Origin: CAZNXJ01 sp964577115
Lineage (GTDB): Bacteria; Planctomycetota; Planctomycetia; Pirellulales; Pirellulaceae
DNA length: 64,000 nucleotides
Reading direction: 5' to 3'
Assembly (NCBI GenBank): GCA_964577115.1
Contig: CAZNXJ010000001.1
Span: forward strand, 248,001-312,000
Shown: positions 39,549-46,646 of the stretch, one piece after another
Numbering within the stretch: position 1 is the first letter of the stretch
Layout: every line of letters starts with the position of its first letter
The notes under the pieces: model-generated
What the model saw: the letters and a program-made list of their open reading frames with translations, nothing else
What the model was told of the DNA's origin: nothing
Databases searched by the model: none
Program-made: the position numbers and the translations under genes

Positions 39549-41312
39549 ATGCATGACTCGACGCAGGAACAACCGACGCGAGTGCGCTGGTGGGTGATCT
39601 CGCTCGTGACGGCCATCGCGGCTCTGCTGTACCTCGATCGCTTCTGTATCTCGTTCGCGCAGATTTATATCCAGCAGGATCTGAGCCTTAGCCACGAGCA
39701 AATGGGCTACATGTTTGGCGCTTTCTTCGCCACGTACGCCCTCGCCCAGGTGCCGGCCGGATGGCTGACGGATCGATATGGTGCGCGGCGGATGTTCGGC
39801 GTGTATGTGCTGGCCTGGTCGCTGTTCACCGCATTGACCGGCGCGGCCTCGGGATTCGCCGCGCTGCTCGCCTTGCGCCTCGGACTTGGAGTCGCGCAAG
39901 CCGGTGCGTTTCCAACGAGTGCAGCGATTCTGAGCCGCTGGGTGCCGCTCGCGAGCCGCGGTATGGTCAGCAGCCTGGTCGCCGCGGGCGGGCGCACGGG
40001 AGGCGCCCTGGCGCCCCTCGCTACCGCACTGCTGATCGTCGCTTTCGTGCCGACGAGCCAAGACTCAACGTTTACCAAGGACGACATTCGCGCGCCGGAA
40101 TATGGACGCGCTCTGCATGTCGCGGCGATCGCAAGTTCGTCGGCCGAGCCGCCGCTGCGGGCGTGGGTATTTGAGAGGCATGCGCCGAGCATCCAGCAAT
40201 GGGCGCGATCGTTGCAAGTCAGCGACCAGGAGACCACTGGCGAATCGTCGGCGCCGGCTATTCGTGAAGCGAGCGACACGCGGCTGCGTGACACGATCAC
40301 CGCCGATTTGAACCGGATGCTCAGCGACGTCACGCTTCCCCCGAGCTCGGGCATCCATCGTTCAGCATTGCCGCGCGAAGCCGTGCGTCTGATGGAGCGC
40401 GGCGCCGAATCGCTTGAGCCGGCCGAGCTACAGCGGCTGAACCGATTGCTGCTCGAAACGGCGTTTCCCGATGCGCTGGGGCGCATCTACGTTCACGGAT
40501 GGCGGCCTGTCATGTGGACGTTCGGCTTGCTGGGAGTGCCTTTGGCCGTACTCTTGTGGTGGACGTTCCGCGACTCGCCCCGTGAACACCCGTGGGTTAA
40601 CCAGGCCGAGCGGCAATGGATTGAGCAGGGCAAACCGCCTCAGCCTGCCGGGCCCCGCACTGCTGTTCGCATACCGATCGTCAAGCTGATGACGAACCGC
40701 AGTATGTGGTTGAACAGCATCATGCAGTTCACGACGAACATCGGCTGGGTGTTTCTGGTGACATGGTTGCCGGAATATCTTGAGAAGCGCCATCGAGTGC
40801 CGGTGGAAGAACGAGCGCTGATGACATCGATTCCCGTGGTCGTGGGCTTTATCGGAATGTTGTGGGGGGGCCGCATCACCGACGTGATGCGGCGGCGGCT
40901 AGGACTGCGGTGGGGGCGAGCGGTGCCGATGGGCGCATCGCGTCTCGTGGCCATGTTGGCTTACTTGCTCTGCCTGTTCGACCCATCGCCCTGGATGGCC
41001 GTCGCGTGCTTCTCGCTCGTCGCGTTTGGCACAGACCTGGGTGTGGGCGCCACGTGGGCCTACTGCCAGGATGTCGGCGGCCGCAATGTCGGCGCCGTGC
41101 TCGGCTGGGGCAACATGTGGGGCAATTTTGGAGCCGCCATCGCCCCGCCGCTGATGGTTTGGATCGTTGGCACTTCCGAGAACTGGGAGGCTGCATTTGC
41201 TGCCTGCGCCGCTGCATTTCTGATCTCAGCGCTGGCCGGGCTGGGAATCGACGCGCGCGATGTTCTCGATGACGATGCGCGCGCCGTCGCCGAGCCCCAG
41301 GCGGCCAATTGA
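39549..41312 (+). CDS. MFS transporter, anion:cation symporter (ACS) type, with large loop insertion
   Basis: The product has 587 residues, about 150 more than a typical ACS transporter. TM1 contains LYLDRFCISFAQIYIQ, and the loop between TM2 and TM3 has the MFS signature GWLTDRYGARRMFG. TM4-TM5 follow (LRLGLGVAQAGAFPTSAAIL and RTGGALAPLATALLIVAF). Residues 168-316 are a hydrophilic helical insertion between TM5 and TM6, on the extracytoplasmic side, before HGWRPVMWTFGLLGVPLAVL and the family mark RDSPREHPWVN. The C-terminal half is regular. ACS members import glucarate, galactonate, hexuronates and similar acids by proton symport, so a sugar acid is the best guess. The GTG-free ATG at 39549 gives MHDSTQ; no ribosome-binding site is clear. 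Confidence 0.88.
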   Translation: MHDSTQEQPTRVRWWVISLVTAIAALLYLDRFCISFAQIYIQQDLSLSHEQMGYMFGAFFATYALAQVPAGWLTDRYGARRMFGVYVLAWSLFTALTGAASGFAALLALRLGLGVAQAGAFPTSAAILSRWVPLASRGMVSSLVAAGGRTGGALAPLATALLIVAFVPTSQDSTFTKDDIRAPEYGRALHVAAIASSSAEPPLRAWVFERHAPSIQQWARSLQVSDQETTGESSAPAIREASDTRLRDTITADLNRMLSDVTLPPSSGIHRSALPREAVRLMERGAESLEPAELQRLNRLLLETAFPDALGRIYVHGWRPVMWTFGLLGVPLAVLLWWTFRDSPREHPWVNQAERQWIEQGKPPQPAGPRTAVRIPIVKLMTNRSMWLNSIMQFTTNIGWVFLVTWLPEYLEKRHRVPVEERALMTSIPVVVGFIGMLWGGRITDVMRRRLGLRWGRAVPMGASRLVAMLAYLLCLFDPSPWMAVACFSLVAFGTDLGVGATWAYCQDVGGRNVGAVLGWGNMWGNFGAAIAPPLMVWIVGTSENWEAAFAACAAAFLISALAGLGIDARDVLDDDARAVAEPQAAN

Positions 41313-41421
41313 GAGACTCGGCAGAACACGCGTCGCAAAACATGACAAGTCTTTGTGTGAAATAAAATCGAGCGGCGATTCACAAACGAATCCCGCGCGC
41401 AAGACTCGAAAGGAACACGCA

Positions 41422-42618
41422 ATGAAAAGGGCCATGGGGCGAGTTGCCATCGTGTTCATCGTTGCCTGTCTGGGAATGGCACGAGCGGCCGAGCCGCCGG
41501 TGCGCTTCGAGGCCGAGACGGTCGATGATCAGGTGCAGATTGGTTACGGCACAGTCATCGGCGACGTCGATGGCGATGGCAAGCTCGATATTCTGCTCGC
41601 CGACAAAACTCAGATCGTCTGGTACCGCAATCCGGATTGGAAGCGGTTTGTGATGGTGGAGAACCTCACGCCGCACGACAACGTGTGCCTGGCCGCTCGC
41701 GATATCGACGGCGATGGGCGCGTGGAAGTCGCCGTGGGTGCAAACTGGAACCCGTCCGACACGGTCGATTCCGGTTCTGTCCATTACTTGATTCCGCCTG
41801 AGGACCGCACGCAGCGCTGGACGCCGGTGGCCCTGCATCACGAACCAACCGTGCACCGGATGCACTGGGTGATGCTCGCCCCCGAACGCTTCGTGCTCGT
41901 TGTGTCGCCGCTGCATGGGCGCGGCAACCGGAATGGCGAAGGCGAGGGAGCTCGGCTGTTGGCCTACGACGTGCCCGAAGATCCGCGTCAGCCGTGGAAA
42001 ACAACACTCATCGACGACACGATGCACATGACGCACAACCTGGATCCTGTTCAATGGGATCCAGCCACCGAGTCCGAAGAACTGCTATACATTGGCCGCG
42101 AAGGCGCGATGCTGCTGTCATGGACGGGCGATCAATGGCAGCGCCACAAGTTCGATCGCATCGAAGGAGGTGGCGAAATTCGCATGGGCCTGCTGGATTC
42201 AAAGAAGCCCTACATCGCGACAATTGAACCGATGCATGGCGATCGGCTCGTTTTGTACCGCGTGGCCTCGCGAGACGGCGCATCGGCAAGCGAACCTTCG
42301 GTTATTGATCGCATTGTGCTCGACGACAACTACAACGGTGGGCACGCGATCGTGACAGCGGACTTCTTTGGCAATGGCCAGCAGCAAGTGGCGGCAGGCT
42401 GGCGGCTGCCGAACCGCGACGAGCGCGTCGGCGTGAAGCTGTACTATCCTGAGGACTCCGACGGGCGTCAGTGGTCGTCGCTCGTCGTCGATGACAATGG
42501 TATGGCGACGGAAGATCTGCGCGCGGCCGATTTGGACGGTGACGGGCGCATCGACCTGATCGCCGCCGGCCGCCAGACGCGAAACCTGAAAGTCTATTGG
42601 AACCGGCCCGCGCGCTAG
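41422..42618 (+). CDS. Secreted FG-GAP/VCBS repeat protein
   Basis: The product has 398 residues from ATG 41422, with AAAGGAA 6 nt upstream. After a signal peptide (AMGRVAIVFIVACLGMARAA) it forms a predicted seven-bladed beta-propeller. Calcium-binding loops of the FG-GAP/VCBS type are visible: IGDVDGDGKLDILLAD, ARDIDGDGRVEVAVGA and DLDGDGRIDLIAAGRQ at the C terminus; the middle blades are less regular (TPHDNVCLAARD, MHMTHNLDPVQWD). Such propellers bind ligands or mediate adhesion in extracellular sugar-acting systems, and planctomycetes often encode them near DUF1080 and DUF1501 genes. No enzyme domain is attached. It follows the MFS gene by 109 bp. Confidence 0.87.
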   Translation: MKRAMGRVAIVFIVACLGMARAAEPPVRFEAETVDDQVQIGYGTVIGDVDGDGKLDILLADKTQIVWYRNPDWKRFVMVENLTPHDNVCLAARDIDGDGRVEVAVGANWNPSDTVDSGSVHYLIPPEDRTQRWTPVALHHEPTVHRMHWVMLAPERFVLVVSPLHGRGNRNGEGEGARLLAYDVPEDPRQPWKTTLIDDTMHMTHNLDPVQWDPATESEELLYIGREGAMLLSWTGDQWQRHKFDRIEGGGEIRMGLLDSKKPYIATIEPMHGDRLVLYRVASRDGASASEPSVIDRIVLDDNYNGGHAIVTADFFGNGQQQVAAGWRLPNRDERVGVKLYYPEDSDGRQWSSLVVDDNGMATEDLRAADLDGDGRIDLIAAGRQTRNLKVYWNRPAR

Positions 42619-42695
42619 CGCCTGGCGATGAATGCCCGTGATGCGCTCGACTTCACGGCGAAAGGACGCGAGTGGAGGCCAAGCCACATACTCCG

Positions 42696-44126
42696 TCAAT
42701 GTTCTTCCGTGTAGACAACCGGCCAGCGGCTGAGGGGCGCGAGCTGCTCGGCTTCGCTCGCCGTGCGAACGAACAGAAACGCGTCGTGCGTCGTGAGGTC
42801 GTCGAGCTCGACGTCGCCCAAGTGGCGCCACTCGCGTTCGTGGGTCCAGTCGATTCGCGAACGGGTGCCGGTGCGGCACTGAAATAAGGGACGCTGCTCG
42901 GCAGGCATTTGTTGCCAGACCTCTTCGTCGCCGTATACCACCGGACGTGCTCCTCGCGTGGCCAGCCACTGCCGGCGGATGGCAATGCCGTAGGGTAAGA
43001 AATCCCAGCGTGTACGGTGAGCGCGAAACGTTCGCAGTCGCTCCAGCTCGTGCCACTCGGTAGCCGTCCAACAAACGACAGCGTAGCTGCCGCGGATACC
43101 GTCGCACGACGAGCGAATCCGCTGTTCCGTCGCGATTCGCCGCAGTGCAGCCAGCGAAGTATGCTCGGCTCCGGGCCGGTCGAACAGGAGGGCGTCGAGA
43201 TAGGCATCGCGGGATTCGTTGGGCCACGGCCCGCATTGTTCCCGTGTGCAGTGATAGAGGAAGTCGCCGGGCGGCGGCGTGGAGGAAACGGCGACGTGCC
43301 GCGCGGGCACGATGCGGCCAATGGGATGGGGCGAGCGGGCCGGTGGCCGCGCACGGATCGGTAGCCGGCACACCGTGGCTCCGCGAGCCGCCAGCGGTAG
43401 CGCATCGTGCAGACTCACAAGCTGCGGACCCAGGGCAAGGCACATGGAGCCTGGCGGCCGAACGCGGCGTTCCAGCCGCTCGACGAGCGCCTGCCTGAGA
43501 CGACTGCGCGGGCGCAAACGCACGACATGCAGCCCATGGGCCCACTCGATCAGCCACTGGTCCGCAAGCGGCGTGTCGCAGCGCCGTTCAGCAGCAGCGG
43601 GCGACTCAAGCGTGTTAAGCTCGGGGGAAAGGTAACCGGTCCAGCAGCTCGCCGAAGTCGTGGATGGCGCGAGTGGTAGTTGGGCGAGCCAGCGTGCGAG
43701 GGAAGTACGTTCGCTGGGCAGTTCAAGCGTCATGAGTCGCTTGTTGCCGTGCTGTGCGAGCCGCTCGATGAACGGCCGCGCCGTGCATCCGCTCGCCACG
43801 AGCACCACGTATTCTTCGCTCAAGTCAGCCATGATGCGCCGCACACAGGCGAACCAGTCGCGATGCTCCCATAGGCGGCGGCCCAGCCGCGAACTGATGA
43901 TGGCGATGCGTTTGCCGGCGAAAAAACCGGCAGGCCACCACACCAGGCGCCGCGCCAGTCCACCGCTGCTACCCGCCGGCGTCCAGCATGCTCCGCGCTG
44001 GCACGCGAGCTGAAAGTGTTGCAGGCGCCGAGCGGACAGGTGCGCGGCGAGATGCGCGAATTGGGGTGGGATGTTATCTTGTGGGCAGCGGCCACGCTGC
44101 TCGTCATATAGGCTGTTCCGCGGCAC
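42696..44126 (-). CDS. Two-part protein: Rossmann-like N-terminal region and AbiGi/DUF2971-like C-terminal region
   Basis: The product has 476 residues. The start is the GTG at 44126, chosen because GGAGG stands 9 nt upstream; the frame is open to 44222. After an Arg-rich, poorly ordered N terminus, residues 72-137 (RIAIISSRLGRR, EYVVLVASGCTARPFIERLA, RLMTLELPS) look like a Rossmann-type nucleotide-binding fold, perhaps SLOG-like. Residues 285-470 match the pattern of AbiGi/DUF2971 proteins: FLYHCTRE, GSYAVVCWTATEW, RWDFLPYGIAIRRQWL, GARPVVYGDEEVW and the hallmark DWTHEREWRHLGD. Members of that group occur in abortive-infection and toxin-antitoxin loci. I recall similar uncharacterised planctomycete proteins. 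There is no companion toxin gene nearby. The gene is real; the function is conjecture. Confidence 0.75.
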   Translation of the reverse strand: MPRNSLYDEQRGRCPQDNIPPQFAHLAAHLSARRLQHFQLACQRGACWTPAGSSGGLARRLVWWPAGFFAGKRIAIISSRLGRRLWEHRDWFACVRRIMADLSEEYVVLVASGCTARPFIERLAQHGNKRLMTLELPSERTSLARWLAQLPLAPSTTSASCWTGYLSPELNTLESPAAAERRCDTPLADQWLIEWAHGLHVVRLRPRSRLRQALVERLERRVRPPGSMCLALGPQLVSLHDALPLAARGATVCRLPIRARPPARSPHPIGRIVPARHVAVSSTPPPGDFLYHCTREQCGPWPNESRDAYLDALLFDRPGAEHTSLAALRRIATEQRIRSSCDGIRGSYAVVCWTATEWHELERLRTFRAHRTRWDFLPYGIAIRRQWLATRGARPVVYGDEEVWQQMPAEQRPLFQCRTGTRSRIDWTHEREWRHLGDVELDDLTTHDAFLFVRTASEAEQLAPLSRWPVVYTEEH

Positions 44127-44168
44127 GTCCGTGGTCCTCCCGCCGCGGAAGCTTAGCCGCCATGCTGC

Positions 44169-44197
44169 TTGCGAGCCAGTCAGACGGCCGATAGATT
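44169..44197 (+). promoter_or_regulatory. Putative sigma70-type promoter of the acetamidase gene
   Basis: TTGCGA (44169-44174) and TAGATT (44192-44197) have 17-nt spacing, placing the transcript start about 75 nt before the TTG start codon at 44278. Confidence 0.45.
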
Positions 44198-44277
44198 GTC
44201 GCACGTGATTGCCCGCCGTCACCCCACGTCTACATGAACCTGGAATTGCCGAGATACCTCGCAGAGGAGCTAGCGCG

Positions 44278-45165
44278 TTGAAGCGACTTTCGATTGGGCC
44301 GTTGTATTACGAATTCGCTCGCTGGCACGAACCTCGGCTGCGTATCCAACCTGGGGAAACGATCGAGGTCGATACGGAGGACGCCTTTTCAGGGCAGATC
44401 CGTACGAACGACGATCGCCGCGATAAGACGAAGATGCCGTACAGCAACCCGCTGACGGGGCCCATTTATGTGGAGGGTGCTGAGAAAGGCGATTCGCTCG
44501 CGGTCGAGATTCAATCCATTGAACCAATCCTTGGCCAGGCTGCGACGCGGACCGGTGATGCGGGGCAGCTCTCCCAATGGCTTGGCCACGACGTGCCGCA
44601 TGGCACGCACATCTGCCGCATCGCGGATGGAAAGATCTACTGGAGCGACAAAATCACGATCCCTTACACACCGATGCTCGGCTGCATCGGTGTGGCTCCT
44701 GACAACGGAGCCCCGACGACGGTGCCCGCTGGGCCTCACGGGGGCAATCTGGACATTCGCGAAGTAGCCCCTGGGGCTACGGTGCACCTGCCCGTGTACG
44801 TCGAGGGTGGATACCTCTATATCGGCGACGCGCACGCGGCGATGGGCCACGGCGAACTATCGGCGAGCGGCCTGGAGATGGTTGCCCGGTCGCGGCTGAA
44901 GGTCGAAGTGCGCAAAGGTGTGAAGCTCGACTGGCCGCGTATCGAATCACCAACCGAGATCATGACCGTGGTGACCGGCAATCCGATGGAACGTTCCGTA
45001 GGACTCGCCTACGCACAGCTGATTTTGTGGCTCGAATCCGACTTCGGCTGGCCGCGCTGGGAGGCCTACGACTTGTTGACGCACGTCGGCGAGATCTCCG
45101 TCGGTTACTACGGGCTCGGCACCGTCGCGGCGAAAGTCGCGCGGCATTACGTCGAGAACCGCTGA
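44278..45165 (+). CDS. Acetamidase/formamidase family amidohydrolase
   Basis: The product has 295 residues. The start is the TTG at 44278, because GAGGAG lies 8 nt upstream and family similarity begins at KRLSIGPLYYEFARWHEPRL; upstream residues are not plausible. The FmdA_AmdA fold is recognised by IQPGETIEVDTEDAFSGQIR, NPLTGPIYVEGAEKGDSLAV, MLGCIGVAPDNGAP, VPAGPHGGNLDIREVAPGAT, LPVYVEGGYLYIGDAHAAMG and the acidic GHGELSASGLE. These enzymes hydrolyse formamide, acetamide or related small amides to ammonia and acid in the cytoplasm; the His, Asp and Glu residues in the GDAHAAMGHGE block are likely zinc ligands. The exact substrate is unknown. It stands alone behind its own promoter. Confidence 0.9.
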   Translation: MKRLSIGPLYYEFARWHEPRLRIQPGETIEVDTEDAFSGQIRTNDDRRDKTKMPYSNPLTGPIYVEGAEKGDSLAVEIQSIEPILGQAATRTGDAGQLSQWLGHDVPHGTHICRIADGKIYWSDKITIPYTPMLGCIGVAPDNGAPTTVPAGPHGGNLDIREVAPGATVHLPVYVEGGYLYIGDAHAAMGHGELSASGLEMVARSRLKVEVRKGVKLDWPRIESPTEIMTVVTGNPMERSVGLAYAQLILWLESDFGWPRWEAYDLLTHVGEISVGYYGLGTVAAKVARHYVENR

Positions 45166-45181
45166 CGCGGCGGCCGCCGCG
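45166..45181. repeat. 16-bp perfect palindrome after acetamidase gene
   Basis: CGCGGCGGCCGCCGCG forms a loopless perfect palindrome directly after the stop codon and 50 bp before the convergent oxidoreductase stop. In RNA it could form a GC-rich hairpin. It may help end both transcripts. Confidence 0.5.
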
Positions 45182-45231
45182 TTGCGGCCGTCCGACTGGT
45201 GGCCGGATGGGAGTGAATCTGCCGACATGGT

Positions 45232-46236
45232 TCAACTCGGCAGCACCTCCGGCATTCCCGACTCGGCTGATCGCTCGGCAGCTTCCATAACGCGCACCGC
45301 GCGAGCTGCTTCGGCCGGCGTAATGACGCTCGGCCGTTCATTTTGCTGCACACATTGCGCGAAGTACTCGATCTCGCGCGCCAACGCTCCGGTGCGCTGC
45401 CCGTAAACTTGAGGCCAGTAGGCGGTGTCGGGCTGCGTGAGCCCGCGGGCACCGAGTATCGAAATGCCGGTATACCCGCAGTCCACCGTCAGCTGCCCCT
45501 CGGTGCCGACCACGCGCAGCTCCGCGTCGATGACCGTCGGTACGTACGGCGGCAGGCACCAGACGGTTTCCACGACGCCCACGGCCTGGGTGCCGAATTC
45601 GAGCATGGCCCAGCCGGCGTCGGGATATTGAAAGTTGTGCACGCGCACCTGGCGGCCGTACACGCGCGTTGGTGCTTGGCCGGTCAGCCACATCATCAGA
45701 TCGGCATCATGAATGCCGTCGCCCATGAGTGGCGAGATTTTATCGAGCCGTATGGAGCCGGGGGCCACCGGCAGATTGCGGCGAGCATACATCGCCACGA
45801 TTTTGCCGACCTGGCCAGCTTGCACTGCTTCGTAGGCAAGCACCATGCGGGGATCGAATCGGCAAACATGCCCCACCATCAGGAACGTTGGCGACTTGTC
45901 AGCCAATGTGACAAGTTCTTGGCATTCGTCCCAACTGGCCGCCATAGGTTTTTCGAGCAGCACATGCTTGCCGCTTTGGAGGGCGTCGCGAGCGATCGGG
46001 AAGTGTTCGCGCCAGTGCGTCGCGATCGTCACGACCTCGACGGCCGGATCGTCGAGAATCTCGCGGTAGTCAATGATCGCGGGGACGTCGAGCCGCCGGG
46101 CGAGCGGTTTGACGCGTTCGGCTCGGCGGCCGCAGATCGAATGCAGCTTAACCTGCGGGAGCTGGGCCAGGACTTCGGCGTGAATCGACCCGAACCGACC
46201 CGCTCCGATGACCGCCCACGTGAGCCGAGATTGCAT
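45232..46236 (-). CDS. Gfo/Idh/MocA family oxidoreductase, cytoplasmic
   Basis: The product has 334 residues from ATG 46236, with AGGAAA 3 to 8 nt upstream; the frame is open further to 46371 but the Rossmann fold begins directly (LTWAVIGAGRFGSIHAEVLA). Unlike the other two family members here it has no Tat signal, so it works in the cytoplasm. It shows VKLHSICGRRAERVKPLARR, VVTIATHWREHFPIA, the catalytic LEKPMAAS and the substrate-domain segment SPLMGDGIHDADLMMWLTGQ, where Asp and His form the active site. It resembles myo-inositol or scyllo-inositol dehydrogenases and UDP-sugar oxidases. The C terminus is convergent with the acetamidase gene. Confidence 0.9.
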   Translation of the reverse strand: MQSRLTWAVIGAGRFGSIHAEVLAQLPQVKLHSICGRRAERVKPLARRLDVPAIIDYREILDDPAVEVVTIATHWREHFPIARDALQSGKHVLLEKPMAASWDECQELVTLADKSPTFLMVGHVCRFDPRMVLAYEAVQAGQVGKIVAMYARRNLPVAPGSIRLDKISPLMGDGIHDADLMMWLTGQAPTRVYGRQVRVHNFQYPDAGWAMLEFGTQAVGVVETVWCLPPYVPTVIDAELRVVGTEGQLTVDCGYTGISILGARGLTQPDTAYWPQVYGQRTGALAREIEYFAQCVQQNERPSVITPAEAARAVRVMEAAERSAESGMPEVLPS

Positions 46237-46646
46237 GGTTTCCTTTTTCGAGGTCACCGAGACCGATAGGAGGGAGAGTATCCGGAACCTGAAGTGAACG
46301 GACGCTGTGCGTTGCGTTTCCCTTATAAGACTATCAGATGTACGGCCATGTCGTAGCGGTGGGAGGTGCATCGCGGAAGACCATTCGCCGACGCGGCCCA
46401 GGGCAGAGTGTGCGCCGTGTCGCTCTGCCCCCAGGGCTGACCTATTGAGGCCCTACGGATGCCAAGAGCGTCCACGGTCTCACCCGATACGTCTTCTTCA
46501 AACCCGCGATTGGGGGCCCCTGAGTGCTCGCTGTGCCCCTTCACGAGGCTCCAAGCGAGCTTGATACCTGCTTGGCGAGCGGGTACCGTGGATGACAGCC
46601 TGCCTAAGTTTCTCCTTCCTCAACCCATTCCCACCTGAAGGTCGCC
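46237..46646. other. Divergent intergenic region
   Basis: The region holds a proposed rightward promoter at 46561-46589 and an AT-rich box TTATAAG near 46322-46328 that may serve the leftward oxidoreductase. The remainder shows no coding character; a segment near 46500-46515 (TTCAAACCC) was checked for a tRNA T-arm and rejected. Confidence 0.4.
46561..46589 (+). promoter_or_regulatory. Putative sigma70-type promoter of the 46647 operon
   Basis: TTGATA (46561-46566) and TACCGT (46584-46589) are 17 nt apart. The transcript would start about 50 nt before the ATG at 46647. Confidence 0.4.

Noticed and set aside
42696..46236. Defence island around the AbiGi-like gene
   Set aside because: Neighbours are an acetamidase and an inositol-dehydrogenase-like enzyme, with no integrase, nuclease or other defence gene, so the context does not support an island.
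46495..46520. tRNA-like TTCAAACCC segment
   Set aside because: No D-arm, anticodon arm or acceptor pairing could be found around it.
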